Numbered from the stretch's first letter, positions 21,901 through 34,680 are shown. The stretch is DNA of 64,000 nucleotides from Berberis thunbergii (GCA_003290165.1 QNQO01000601.1:248001-312000); one strand, 5' to 3'. Notes: generated by a model from the letters alone, not told the origin. A program made the numbers and translations.

Positions 21901-24900
21901 AAGTTGGAACACAAGCCTGTATATTTATTCATCTTAAACTCAAAACAGATTTGGCTGTTTGATCTGTGTTGACTCCAGATACATTCGATCCAAGATAAAA
22001 ATATTTAACCAAAAAAAAAATGTGTGCACTCATTGGATCGCAGCAAAATGGTTTATAGAAGCCTTCCACAGGTACAAGCAGTGTTTTAGCAGCTTTTTAA
22101 AGGCTATAGGGGGAGTTGGCCTTCCAAACTGATACAAGGCTTTTATATTTGAGATTCAAAAGGCTTCTAAATCTCTAGAAATGCATTGGAGATGTTGTTA
22201 GAGGCACTCTAAAATTGCATTTTAAAAGGCTGTCCCCCCCCCCCCCCCCCCCTTTTCTAAAAATCAACTAAAAAGCTTTTAAATTTTAGAAGGCTTGTAC
22301 ACAGGCAGGCCCTCTGGAAGGTTGCTAAGAAGCATCCCGCACTCGAAAGAAGAGCGAGCACTTTATTTTATGTTTTCATCTTGAATTCAAACAGATCTGG
22401 CCATTGGATCTGTTTGAATTCAAGATGAAAAAAATGTAAGGCCTTGTATTCCAACTTGCTTAGCAGGGGTGAACAATTATATAGGGGGGTATTCACCTTG
22501 CCACGTGGGCAAAACAATTAGAGAGGGAGGCCCAAATTTTTGTTTGCTTACCGGAGATGCTCTTAGTTGTCTATTGTAATCCTACTGGTCTCCTTGACAC
22601 ATCACTCGCAATTGTATTACCTGTACCACCATCTGCCAGGCCCATCAAATCTCTTGTACCAAACTCCAGTCAAATCCATTGAAACCGCAATTGAGTGTCA
22701 CCATCCCCAAACATTCCGATGCAAACTAGCCTCACTTTGTGTAATGTTTAACACTTAAATCCTCCAAATTTCCATATTGACAGATTTACCCCTTCAATCA
22801 ACCCCATTACCTACATTTCAAACCCTTACACCATGGATCTCTTTCACCATGAATGGAGAAGGCCCAAGAAGATTTGGGTTCCCCTTTTCTTCAACCTTGC
22901 TAGTACAACTTATTGGCTCCACAAATCCACCAAATCCTGCCAAAACTCTCCCCAACTTTTGAACACCTCAGCCCACCCTGCCACCTGTAGGCAGTAGAGC
23001 AACCCCCACAACTCTGACTGGTAGACCTCTCCAGGCTACCCAACAATCTCCCTTCAAACCCAGTCACACTGCAGGCCAGAGCTATATTTGTCTCAGTCAG
23101 ACTGTCTATTCCTTAGGCACACAAACTAGATCCCTGCAAAGATTCGAGAAGCGTTAGATCTGTCCTGCATGTGAACTGGCATCTCTCCACCAAGCATCTT
23201 TCCACCGTATCATCACATCTCAAATATTTAACCTATCAAGAGTTCCATGTAATAATGTGCGGGATTGTCATTTTGTTTAAATGAAAGTCTGTGAAAATGT
23301 TCAACCTGAATCCAATAATGACTGCATGGCACTTGCAATCTCAACAATGTGGTCGCACCAACTTTAAACTTCCATCGATGGTTGATTGCCATTACTTGGT
23401 TTGTAGCATCCACCACAACACATCCGCAAATAGGTAGCTCCTAGCACTATCAACAGGTCCCAAACTATGCAAGTCTATCCAATTATCAACCAGATGGTTT
23501 CAGTTGCTTGCAATTAGATCTCTTTTTTTTCTGAACAGCATGGATACAAGTGCTAGTTATTGACAAATTAACACATTTTCATTGAAAAAGAATCACAACT
23601 TCTATGGTCTTCGAAATCTTTTGCTACCCATGTCACGGCACCATAGCTTAACATCTGAAGTCACACCTTCTCTCCACATTCAAATTGCACTGCATCTCCT
23701 CGCCACTTATCGTGTATCCTTCCTTGCAACTCCCATACTAGATTTATCATGGTTGCTCCTAATTGCTTCTTGTCGTGAAATATGCTATAGGTCTCACTTC
23801 GATAACCCAGGGATATGTTTTGAGTTTGACAGCACCCATGAGTTTCCTCTTATGAGTGAATCACAAATTCACCAAATGCCATGGGTTTCCCATAACATAA
23901 TGATAGCTTCTTGTATAATTCAAAACTTAAAAATTGTTTATGTAGTTAACCATCCTCAAGTATTTGCAAATTCAAATATCATCAATGTCTAAGTAAAAAA
24001 GTAATACATCTCAATAAAGATATACTCCTAAATATCTTCATATCATTCGGCCGTCATCTATAGCATAGCTCAATTATTTCATTGAGTCAATAATTATGTT
24101 ATCACTTGTGCCCCAAGACATATTTATGCATTAATTTATATTTTCATAAGTTCTTCTATTTTTTACTTTTTAAGATTCGAAGGTATTAAAAACCTAAATG
24201 AATCAAAGAGCCTGATGTCGCCAGGCGCAAGTGTAGTAAACTGTCGAGTAAAGTCATCAGCCTGTTCCAGTTGTCAGGATGGATTTAACTACAATAGTTT
24301 ATCCTCCAATTTCATGGTAAGATTTTTTTCTTATCTTGATGAAACAGAGTATAACTCCAGTCAGTTGGGGAAACATTTCCCAATGCATGCATTATGAAAT
24401 GAAGATAGCTAAGGACATGATAAGAATATTAAGGAAGAGAGTGGCACCAACCGCAAAGTCCTAACACTAAGCAAAAATATAGGTCTGAGGGAAGTATTAA
24501 AGGTTAGAGCCTTATAGGCATGAGTGATCAAGTGCTTGATTGCCCAATTCGGTAATTCAATGTCCATAATCAATGATGTGTCTTAAAGGATGAGGATGAT
24601 GATAGATGGTCATGGTATGACAATTAGCAATGGGTTCATGTTTCTCTAGTTTGACCATAAATCATCTTCCCATGGATGTTTATACAAACTTTCTGATGAA
24701 CATGGATTAAAAGAAAGTGGTGCCTTCTAGATGTCTTTCTTTATGTGGATGGTGACATTGAATAAGCTTCTCTCAAGTCATTGTTGAGTCACAGAGGTAC
24801 AGAAACTGAGGTGGCAGACCCTTTTGTGGGTTAGTGCAGGAGAGTACATTCAACTTCTTATCTACTATAGTTGGGTTGGTAGATTATGGATGCATTTCTG

Positions 24901-27900
24901 TGATCAATTGTTTATATTGGGCAAAGCCTGACCAATGGAGGTCTTGCTTAGGTGTTGGAAGGGTTCCGTCTCATCTTTCGTCCGAAGGAAGATTTATATG
25001 GAAATTGTTTCCTTAAACTTTCTTATGCTTTCTGTTGGACAGTGTGGAAGGCGCGTCTTAACAAAATATTTTGCAACAAGGTCCTAAACTTTGGCTACAT
25101 AGAAATGAAGGTTTTGATTTACTTGAGGGGATGGGATTCTCATCATATCCATCTTTTGACAGGGTGTCTTCTTTGATTCCGTGTATGCTAAGGGTTGTCT
25201 TTCATTCCTTGCATGCTAATTGGGATACGTTAAATTTGTGACCTAAATACATTTTTACGGCCATCGTAGGCGTGCAACAATCAAATTTTACATTAATACA
25301 CATCAATCATATTCCTTCGCCCTCCCCTACCCACACACACACAAAGACCATGACGAGCTTCTGCATTACGAGCCATTCGTAGAAGTGGGATACGGCTAAA
25401 TTGCATCATCGACGTAACCACTCTAAATACATAAAAATATTTCGTAGGTAATCGAAGCGATTACAATGAAGCCCAAGGAGACACCTTATAAAACATTTAA
25501 ACTTACACTGGAGCCCACTCCCCTTGCTCCCATACAGATCATCTAAAATGAGATAGCCCCCATTCATTTAGCTGATTCCCCCTCGAGAAACTTGGCATAC
25601 ATAAGTTCTCCCTCTTTTCTCCTCTTCCTCAATTATTTTGAAAAGGTCCTTTCTTTTTCTTTTCTTTTTTCATACTCAATGCAAGAAAAGGCTTACCATG
25701 AGAGAATGATTAACTCGGTAATAGAAAATATGGAGAGATACCTTTCCCATGGCAAAGCAAGAGAGGCAAAGATGCTGCACGACTTGCAGCCTCCTGTGAA
25801 CCTTCAATCTTGTTCTTCAAGAGTCTAAAAAAGAGAGGCAGATTCCTTATAGTCAAATAATAGAATAAAATGGTAGTCAAATGATAGAATAAAATGGACA
25901 CAGATGGCAAACAAGATAAAACTGTAATGGTAGTTGAGATCTTCTCTATGGATTTGATGAAGCCACACCTTGAACATGGAAGCCATCCACTTAAACCAAC
26001 AACTGCAGCTAGGTTGACCGGATATGGGATTCCATTTCCATATTTCCCTTCAGCAGCACAAGTGGCAGAGTAAAGAGAAGTTGCAGCACCCATGCTAAAG
26101 CCTCCAACACCAAGTTTGACTGTGACCAGAAATAAAAGATAATTAGACCAGAAACATCACGATAAGTCACTAAAAACAAAATATTTCCCATGCAAAGAGT
26201 GTGGACTGTCTTGGCCCCAACCCCAGTAAAAATACAGTATTGCTGTTATGTCTACAGAACTCTTAGGGCCATTGCATCTATGCTTTTTTCAAGACACTTC
26301 AATCTTGCAAAAAATAAAAGATGAAAAGTTAAAAAATTTTGGCATGCATAGTTTCTACAGGCGAGGATATGTGGAAAGATTGCATTGCTTAGAGAGCAAA
26401 AATCCATGTAGCCAACCCCGAAAGTATCGAGAATGGGCTTTGATGATGATGAAACATAGTTTCTACAACATGGGTTAGAATCAAGAAGATAGAAATATAC
26501 ACCAAATGAACAAATATAGATGCAGTTAAATCGGAAAGCGGTCGCAGCGTAGTCCAAGACTGAATTACGATAAAGCGGGATTAACCGGATTTAATCGGAC
26601 AATTTTTTCAAAGTATATATTTTTAAAATTGAATCATAGTCATAGATTACAAAAATAAATAATTAATCAAAATGGTGTAAATTTGTAATTATATGACTTT
26701 ACTGATTATATGCCAAGCTGCTTAAAAAGAAACTAAAAGAAAATTGTAGATTGTTTTAACAACCAAGCTACCAATACAAACATTCAAAAGCAAAATAGAT
26801 ACAAGGCTTAATAAGAAAAACCAACGAACCTATCCCACTAATCCAAGAAGGTAAACTGTATTATTTTGCACCGAAGATATTTCTAGAAGGGTCACTTTGT
26901 ACAAACAAAAATACTCCACATCCAGAGGATTATGCCAATATATTCTAAACCAAATAATAAAGGAAGTCATGACTGAAGTGCATGAAAATTGTGTGGATTT
27001 GCCATGCATAATCAAAAAATTCTAAACAAATTGTGAGGTTCAATTATTAATGCTCAATCAGAAGGCCAAAAATGTCAAATACATAGAAAAATGAGAGTTC
27101 AGCATCAACAACAAGTTGAATCAAATTTGTTCCGACAACAGTCAACTGTTTTGCCAAAATCCATATTACTACAAACAACCAACCTCAATCAACAAGCTCT
27201 CCTACTCCATATGAAATCTACACAAGGGAGAGGAGAAGAGGGAAGGTCGAGTGGGGATGCGGACTGGAAGGAGAGGGAAGAGGGAAATTACGGTTGAAGT
27301 GGTACATACCTTTCTGATTTGATTTGAAGGAAGGGAGGAAAAAAGAGACTGAGATCATCGTCGCCTTCCAAAGCCAGAGATCTAGCCATCGTTGTCCAGA
27401 GATCTTCACTTCTCTTTTCTTCTTGAGTTTAGGCTTTTTTATATATAACGATAAATTGGCGAGTCGGCTATGCCGATTAATTGGTGACTCGCCGATTAAT
27501 CGGTGTCTGCTAAAACCCAACCGATTTCACCTAATTCACTTCGGTGAAACCCCATATTGCGATTAATCGATGATTTTTCGCCGCATTAATAACTTAGATA
27601 TAGATTGATGGGTGACAGAGAAATGGGAATATTTTCCATGGAACCCAAACATAATAGTATTTTATCAATATAACAGATATTAGAATGGAAGTGTCTCATT
27701 GTGTCAATGGGTGTAAATCTAAACCATTTATATATTTATTCATTTGTTCGATAGCGTTTTTCCATCGAGAAAAACAAAGAATCGAGGTCGAGCTAGCCTA
27801 TGAACCAAAAGAGAAAATACATAAAGGATAAATTTTCAGCTTACTACATAATCGTGAGAATGCCTAACCTTCAAAAGATAAAACCAACTAAACATGAAGT

Positions 27901-28445
27901 TTTTAATCTTCAAATCATACACTTTGCATCTTGGGCAGAGTCCTAAAAGATTCTCCCATTTCTCTCCAACCAGATACTCCAATAGATGGCAAATAGGATA
28001 AGATTCCACAACTTTCTCTGTTTAGAAACGAATGCCAACTTTAGGGACAGTTACCAAACCTAAATGTGGCAGGTTTGGGACATAGAGTTCAGACCAACTT
28101 GTTTTCAAGTCGGTCCCAGTACAAAGCTCAAGATACGTATGTGTATGTATTCACATATCTTGTTTCTTTTAGTATGAAATGTCGTCAGTTAAATAACTTA
28201 CAATAGTAGAAAGCTCGAGTGATGGTTGTCGGTCCGATTCTAAGTACCCTTCCAAAATACTTTGATCTATTTGGATTTGTAGAACCGGGTTTGAATATAC
28301 GGATGTTGGCACACTGGCCTGAGTATACTTAGTTAAATCTATTTGAATAATAGGGGGATCCCAAACGAGGACCTAGGTCAGGTCAGGTCTGGGTATGGCA
28401 TACCTAACCCCATTGCCATACTAGCCAACTTCCAAGGTTTATTAT

Positions 28446-28479
<34 letters not shown>

Positions 28480-31400
28480 TAATAATAATTACAATAATAA
28501 TAGTAATAATAATAATAGGAGTAGTTAGTCTTATCCGTTTGGTTGCAAAAATTTAATTTTTGGGTTGCTCCCTACTTGTGGGACAGTTGATAGGCGCACT
28601 GCATGTATATTGTAATCTACGCATTTGTATGTTTGTAATTCCATACAGGAGTTCAATTTTTAGGTTGCACACAACATATGGGAATTAAAAGATTTAGGGA
28701 AGGATTTAAGAATCTCATGTGTGCCGAAGGGGAATGGGATGGCCATCTTCAGCCTTACTTCTCTCTTCTTCCTTTTTTCCCTGTGATGCCGCCGCCCCAC
28801 CCCTTCCTCTCTCCCTCTCTTCTCTGCGACGCCGACGAACCCGCCCACCTCTTTCCTCTTTTCTTCTCCCTTTCTTTGTTTATTGCGAAACCGACAATCA
28901 CCCTGTTTCCTTCTTTCTTCCTCTGTTTCCCTCTCTGCTTGATTTATTTTCCTTTCCTACCATCACCACCAACCACGAGCAACCCCAACCTCTCTTGTCT
29001 GCTTTGAGAAAGAAGAAGGTTTTTTAAGTAATTTCTTGAGATAAATTCGTATCTCGAGGTTTGGCTTTGTATTTTATCATAGGATTTTTCTGGATATACA
29101 TGAAAATTTAATCCGTTAATTTTTTTGCAAATACATGTTTGTATGTTGATGTCATATGTGCGTTATTGTTTGAAGCGCATTTTGGTAATCAACGACTGCT
29201 AATCCTGGGGGAGACTGCAGTAGTGATTAATGATGGTGATAACCTCTAATTAACTATTTTTGATAAAGGGCTCGGAAATAACCCAGTTTTTTTGTCCGCT
29301 TAATTTTAATTTGAAATAAAATTGTCAATTAACTTCATATATCAATTTGATTTGCCCCCATATATTTATCTTTTGTGCTTCTACAAAGTAAATTGTTGGA
29401 TCCATTTTCTTCCTTCATACATTAGATGGAGTTTTGTTTAGCAATTGATGTTTTATATAGTTATTTATGTATTGTTCAAATTTAAAAAAAAATTATATTA
29501 AAGTAATAAATTAAATTATCATTAATTAACTATGGTTCATCACTCCGTCCCCCTTAAAAAAAACCTTGGCTTCGTCACTGAATAACTGTATATATGAACC
29601 AGTATGAAAGGAATGAAGAGCTCCACTGGGTCACAATCTAGGAAGTTTCTAAAAAAATTATGTAAAAAAAGTGTAAGTTCACAGCACTCAACAAGACAAA
29701 ACAGTGCAAGTGATAGTGTATTATTTCGTCCTTAAAATGATGCATATAGATGATACCGCTATACCTTCTTCAATTTAGAATATAACCAAAGTGCCAGAAA
29801 GATAGGGAAGAGTACCATCACTTGGCTCCCCAGACAATAGGTTTGCTACATGTGCTGCTGAAGCATCTAAACCTTCAACGTCATCAGGGCCATCTTCAGA
29901 AAGGTTTCCGACATCAAACCCTGAGAATAATATAAAAAAGAGCTATTAGGGACGCTCTGTACTAGTATGATACATTATTAGTGATAATTTCAACTATGAA
30001 ATATTTTCTGAAAACACAAATAAGAAATCACCAGTCACTATTATCCTGTATTGCAGCAATATCGAAGGCTAGAACTAAATAGAAATGATTGCTTATCTAG
30101 CCAATCAAACTTACATGCAGTGCAAGGAAATCCACCAAACACTTGTACTGGTCGTGTTGGAGCAGTTGGGCAAATCCATTTAATCTATATAACAAATATT
30201 CACTCAGGAAAAAAATAATGAAAAAAATGGAAGCTGTGACCCGACATAGGCAGATAGATGGAACTATTTGCATGTATAGTATTAGTCAACAATTCAAACG
30301 ACATGTATAGCACACACTTACATTTGGAAGAGGGAGAGTTTCTAATATTTGGGACCAACTGCAAAACAAGAACTCACAAAATTTAGAGTTAGAATACTTT
30401 GCTAGCTTTCTAGAGGCATTCTAAAGTTGAACATAAAGGTTTGCTAAAGTTGAAACAATAATAATAATCATCATCATCATCATCAAAGCTCATTCCCGAT
30501 ATTTTCGGGGTCGGTTACATGGATTTTGATTTTCCAAGCAATGCAGTCTTCCCACATATCCTCGCCTAATCCAAGCTCAATGATGTTTTCATTCACCGCC
30601 TTCATCCAAGTTTACAACGGTCATCCCCTCCGTCTACACCCTCTATTAACTTGTCAATCTAGACATTTTCTAATTGACGTCGTGCTTGGTCTCCTCCGCA
30701 CGTGACCAAACCAAATTAAACGTTTTTCTCTAATTTTGTCCTCTATGGGCGCTACACTTAAGTGTCTCCTAATTCTTTCATTCTTAATTTTATCCTTACG
30801 GGTTTTACCACACATTCACCTTAACATACGCATTTCTGCTACTGCCATCCTATGTGTATGTTGTCCTGTAGTAGCCCAACATTCTGAACCGTATAGCATG
30901 GCTGGTCGAACAATTGTCTTATAGCATTTTTCTTTTAGCCTTACAGGCATCCTTCTATCGCATAATACTCTTGACGTCGTTCTCCATTTCAGCCAACCAG
31001 CTTTAATCCTATGGTATGGTCTACATCTTATCAAATAGCTTCATTCTTTTGAATTATATATCCTAGATATCGAAAAGTCTCACACTCTGGGACCTCCACA
31101 CCTTCAATCTCAATTGCATTACTCCTCCCTCGTGATTCACAACTAAATTTGCACACTATACTCTGTCTTCGAACGATTATTTCTAAAACCCTTACTCTCT
31201 AAAGTCTCTCGCCACCTATCTAATTTCTGACCTAAACCTTCACTAGTCTCATCAATTAAGACAATATCATCTGCAAATAACATGCACCAAGATACATCTT
31301 CTTGCAGATGTATCATTAACTCATCCATGACCAAAGCAAAGAGATATGAACTTAAAAGTTGAAACAATAATAAAAAAAAAAATTTAAAACCAATTAACTA

Positions 31401-32474
31401 GCCTCTAAAGTAAAGACAATCTTATCCGAGAAGATTATCTGGGATGATCAAAGTCGTTGTCAACTTGTCAATACATAATAAGAGCTCAAGTGCACCTATG
31501 GGCTATGACTCTATACATGCAAATACATCTGGATACTGAAAGGAGCTATATTGTTACATACAATTGGTGTTAATCGATCTATTTGCAAATTATGAGCTAC
31601 ACAATAAGTACTCTAACAATTGGAGGTTACATACTAAGAGAAACCCAAGCATGAAAATCTAAACGAAAGAGAGAAAAACAATAATGAAATAACCAAATTT
31701 TATTTTATTTTTTTGTTGGGGGTGGGGTTTCGTCCAATTGGGATTAGATATTTGTGGAGGTGTTAGTCTTATTTGGTAAATGTGTTGTTCGCATGGTAAT
31801 TACAAGGAAGTCCGGTTCTAAGGGATCAATAACCCTTTGTCGTTTATTATTTTCTTTATTTATTATTATTGTAATTATTTTCTTTATTTATTTATTATTA
31901 TTGTTATTATTATCTTTTTTGGGGGGAGGAAGCTGTGGTCTAGCCTCTTCTTTGATTTTGAATAAAATTTAAACATTCTCTGAAAACAAGTAAAATTGTA
32001 AACAGAGACAATTACCATCATTTTACTGGTTCAAGTCCTTAAAAAATACAAATGCAAGAATCTCATTTAATACGCTGTACAATTTACCGATATTTCTAGT
32101 ACCAAAAATAAAATAATAGAGTGAGATATGTTGATTCCAGGAAACAAGAGAAGAAGATTAGAAGAAGTTCAAGTTAGCTATCATTAACTATACCTTGCTC
32201 CATTATCACCAAGACCATGTAACCATACTATAGTAGCTTGATGTTTTCCTTTTGGCCTCACAACATGGGTCCTCCCAAACTCAAATGCTCTAGAAGCGGT
32301 ACTACCTAAACAGGTATATTTCATCAGAAACAAACTCTACAATCAACATGGCATTCAACTGTAAATGGAATCCACAAAAGGGGTTCAAATGCTAATTAGG
32401 AATACCCATTGCATAAATAAAAAGGAAATGAATAAAAATTACAAGAACAAACCAGAAGGGCTAGCAAAGCTCAT
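18921..32474 (-). CDS. acyl-protein thioesterase 2-like carboxylesterase (9 coding exons)
   Basis: Coding exons from ATG to stop, all with GT/AG junctions: 32453-32474, 32194-32305, 30322-30358, 30115-30184, 29816-29920, 25969-26119, 25742-25824, 19105-19198, 18921-19008. They sum to 762 bp, 253 residues plus TAA, with phases that agree at every junction. The protein belongs to the alpha/beta-hydrolase carboxylesterase/acyl-protein thioesterase family, whose members remove fatty acyl groups from proteins or small esters. Visible motifs are [12 protein letters not shown] near residue 35, nucleophile GFSMG (Ser124), Asp in DDVVQYKHG (about 196), and His in GVGHHTVP (about 228), so the catalytic residues are complete. 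Length is normal for the plant family. Introns are 96 bp to 6.5 kb; the largest hold transposons. Weakest point: Gly225-Val226 replaces the usual G-L in this motif. Confidence 0.93.
19604..21891. mobile_element. hAT-like MITE interrupted by the 1.05-kb repeat
   Basis: A perfect octamer CCAATAGG lies at 19596-19603 and 21892-21899. The element's left end TAGGGATG (19604) is separated from its continuation GATGGCAATGGGGTGG (about 20658) by the inserted repeat. The right end, read inward, is CAAGGTTGGTAGTGGGGCGG, matching TAGGGATGGCAATGGGGTGG with substitutions. Joined, the MITE is about 1.24 kb and sits in intron 8 of the thioesterase gene. Inside are open frames (21170-21631) without recognisable homology. 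Confidence 0.7.
19611..20657. mobile_element. 1.05-kb interspersed repeat, copy 1
   Basis: Closely similar to 26522-27597 over its whole length, for example ccggtcgcagcacggtcc, actgaattacgataaag, caattttttcaaagtatata and tggtacatacctttctgattt. Both ends carry attaatcg / attaaatcg motifs in opposite orientation, suggesting a non-autonomous DNA transposon. A minus-strand segment coding [15 protein letters not shown] is kept in both copies. On the minus strand, ATG at 20458 opens a short frame followed by a donor-like aaag/gtatgt, as in a captured first exon. The host gene of origin is not recognised. Confidence 0.6.
22234..22252. repeat. poly-C tract
   Basis: A run of 19 cytosines in intron 8 of the thioesterase gene; its length may be unreliable in sequencing. 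Confidence 0.9.
22373..22431. repeat. perfect inverted repeat (25-bp arms, 9-bp loop)
   Basis: ttttcatcttgaattcaaac...gatc at 22373-22397 is exactly complementary to 22407-22431, with tggccattg between. A decayed relative of the arm (aaactcaaaacagatttggc) occurs at about 21936-21955. It may be the core of a foldback MITE. Confidence 0.85.
22560..24780. other. intron sequence without a recognised element
   Basis: Part of intron 8 of the thioesterase gene. Open frames at 23228-23416 (minus) and 23582-23992 (plus) have no motif I recognise; much of it looks like decayed transposon sequence. Confidence 0.4.
24780..25200 (+). mobile_element. L1-type LINE remnant
   Basis: Frames in this part encode [27 protein letters not shown] and [14 protein letters not shown] sequence. 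These resemble the C-terminal zf-RVT region of plant L1 ORF2, where a W(T/L)VWxERNxRxFxxK stretch is usual. It is broken by frameshifts and stops and lies within intron 8. Confidence 0.5.
26360..26454 (+). mobile_element. short RTE-type LINE 3' end
   Basis: 95 bp match the complement of the 3' end of the LINE at 30465-31354 (gcgaggatatgtgg...ccgaaa.tatcg.gaatg.gctttgatgatgatg). A perfect 13-bp duplication catagtttctaca flanks it (26347-26359 and 26455-26467). It is a severely 5'-truncated insertion in intron 6. Confidence 0.85.
26522..27597. mobile_element. 1.05-kb interspersed repeat, copy 2
   Basis: Second copy, in intron 6 of the thioesterase gene and in the same orientation as copy 1. 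The octamer atatagat flanks it exactly (26514-26521 and 27598-27605), fitting an 8-bp target duplication. It differs from copy 1 by many substitutions and small indels, so both are old. Confidence 0.65.
27606..29815. other. intron sequence, no further element resolved
   Basis: Rest of intron 6 of the thioesterase gene. Apart from the AAT microsatellite there is a CT-rich block (28740-28990) with low-complexity open frames. Nothing else is recognised. Confidence 0.4.
28447..28517. repeat. (AAT)n microsatellite
   Basis: Around 23 AAT-type triplets with a few C and G substitutions, in intron 6 of the thioesterase gene. Confidence 0.9.
30465..31354 (-). mobile_element. RTE-clade LINE, 5'-truncated
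   Basis: The minus strand encodes the end of an RTE-type reverse transcriptase: [26 protein letters not shown] with the FADD catalytic motif (about 31255-31300), then [11 protein letters not shown]. Several frame changes disrupt it. The 3' end is a (TGA)n run (30466-30486 on the complement), typical of plant RTE elements. A perfect 19-bp target duplication (aaagttgaaacaataataa) flanks it at 30446-30464 and 31355-31373. It lies in intron 3 of the thioesterase gene, in the gene's orientation. Confidence 0.9.
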
Positions 32475-32536
32475 CTTGGTTGCCCGAAGAACCCGGTGGC
32501 AAAACCAATTGTTGCAATGTTCAAGATGAGCTTTTC
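32453..32536 (-). other. first coding exon with 5' leader of the thioesterase gene
   Basis: An acceptor (tttgcag) at about 32537-32540 on the minus strand precedes 62 bp of leader and the ATG at 32474-32472, then 22 coding bases and a GT donor at 32451-32452. A leader intron is therefore likely. Confidence 0.65.
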
Positions 32537-32972
32537 CTGCAAATGAAGAAACAACTAGATTATCAATTTAAACCCATCTCTGGGGTGGCCTAGGATTGAA
32601 ATTGAATCAAACCCATGAAACTTAATAAGCTATAAAGTCTTCCTAAAACAACCAAACACACTCAATTAACACAGACAAGAAGGGGAGGAAGATAAGGAAC
32701 CCTTGTGAAAGAAAAAAAAATTAAAAATCAAATCAACAAAAACATAGCAGATCAATTAAATGAACAAATGAAACAGTGACGCCTTTCTTGAATATGGATT
32801 GCAATTCATAGAAAATAGAGTCACCCCATTACTAAGCAAACATGTGACAAAGACAACCAAAAAACAAGAATAATTACTATGGGTGGGTGTGGACAGGCAT
32901 GATGGTAGATGTAGGGAATGACCAGCACTAGAAGTGAAAAAAGATGAGGCGCTTTTTTACAAACCAACCTAC

Positions 32973-33185
32973 CTGGACTGTCTAGCCCAGAGCCAAACCA
33001 ACCAACACAAGTTTGGTCCTGTTGTTGTTGTTGTTGTTGTTGCTGCTGTGTTTCGACTGCTTTCTCTTTCTTTCTTCCTCAAAACAAGTGTGTGTGAGAG
33101 GCCTGAGGACTCCGTGCACACCACTGCTCTGGGACCAATATCACAATCACAGCTTTTCACACCAAAAGCGAGACCACTAGTGTGA
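32973..33185 (-). other. candidate non-coding first exon and promoter edge of the thioesterase gene
   Basis: The minus strand here has a GAAAGAGAAAG-rich leader with a (CAA)n run (complement of the gtt repeats at 33021-33044) and ends at a good donor, CCAG/GTAGG, at 32971-32973. It would splice to 32536. No clear TATA box was located. Confidence 0.4.
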
Positions 33186-33199
33186 CCAACGGCGCTGAT

Positions 33200-34680
33200 G
33201 GGTGCAGCTTTACATTAAGATGTATTGTCACACATCTCAAACCTGTACACATTTTAATGGATATTTTCATATATTTACGGGTTAATTTATGGTACCCAAA
33301 ACAAATAGCTAATTAATGGTTTATTCGAAAAGATTTCGTATTGCGATCTCCCTTTAGATTAGCAGTCAATGTCCCTCGACCATGAGCAGCCTCACATGAC
33401 TGCTTTCAATGACTAAAATACCCTTAAAGTAATTGAACCACAACCAAACTCGTGATGAAAATTTGTATCTCAAGGTAAATTTAAGGGGAAAGATTTAATA
33501 AAAATTAATTAAACAAAAATAAAAGAAAATACTTCTTTTCTAACCGACTAGAGAAGAAGACTTCATCTCTTACTCTGATGGATTATTTACCTTTTTAGCC
33601 CTCATTAATTCAGGTGAAATCTATTTTAGTGTCATTAATTCAAGTGAAACCCTACTTAGGTGTCATTAATTCAGGTGAAATCTCACGTGTCAAGCATGTG
33701 AGGTTTATTTGTGAGTTATTTACCTTTTAGCCCCTATTAATTTAGGTGTAATCCTAGATGGGTGCCATCAATTCAGTTTATCCGATCTAACCCCCATTTT
33801 AAATGTTGACCATTAAGTCAATGCCTTTGACTATCAGAAATCATTAGTTATTTTTAAATGCCCGAAATATCATCATGTGTCAAACACGTTATGAATACCA
33901 AACATGAATTACTAAAATAATTTGGGTGTCAAATGATAAAATTTGACTTTTAATTTGTTTGTTTTGAGAGTTGCTTCTTACTAAATAGATTTTCACATAA
34001 TACCCTCATTAACAGATCACTTCAAATGTTATTTCAATTGATAAGCATATATGGAGAGGCACTTAAAGCTACGAAAGAACTGGTATAATAACTCAAGTCT
34101 CAGCAAAAGCATAAATGCAGTTTGATAAATCTCGAGTGTTAAACATATTTCATATTGCCTTTCCTTGCACAATTCCTTATAATTTAGAATAATGCTATTG
34201 AAATATCATCTAAAGTGAGATACAGGTTATTCCAATGCAACCAAGTAAACTCACATGCAAAGCTACTCTACATTAAACCACATCTGACTCGGGCCCTATC
34301 CACCTCCAACCATCTTTGTCCCACAAGCCGTTTTTGAGCAGCCCAAAGCATTGCTTTCCAAATATGTTGACTCTACAATTCAAGGAGCACTTTGTGTTCA
34401 CCAATGGTGCATTTTTAGCTCAAACAGTTAACCCCAAAAAATTGCTTATCTTGACCATATTGCACCGAGCAGTACATGCCCAAGCATTAGATCAACAAAA
34501 TACTGATGCACAATCTCACCATCCCTCCATTTTAACTTGGTGGTGCTCTCCTTTAATGCACCCCATCATTGCATCAATTACCATAGTGCCACGGCAATGT
34601 CATGTCGAAGTTATCGATTACTCCAGATAATATTCCAATACTTCTCAGTTTATCCGACATTACCCCATTATACACCTCCA
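33200..34680. other. intergenic sequence with a short degenerate repeat
   Basis: 33595-33775 holds several degenerate copies of a roughly 31-bp unit containing gtcattaattcaggtgaaat. A plus-strand frame at 34316-34630 has no recognisable motif. I see no gene. Confidence 0.45.

Noticed and set aside
28678..29027. Overlapping open frames in a CT-rich block
   Set aside because: Pyrimidine-rich low complexity gives Ser/Leu/Phe/Pro frames in several phases; nothing recognisable.
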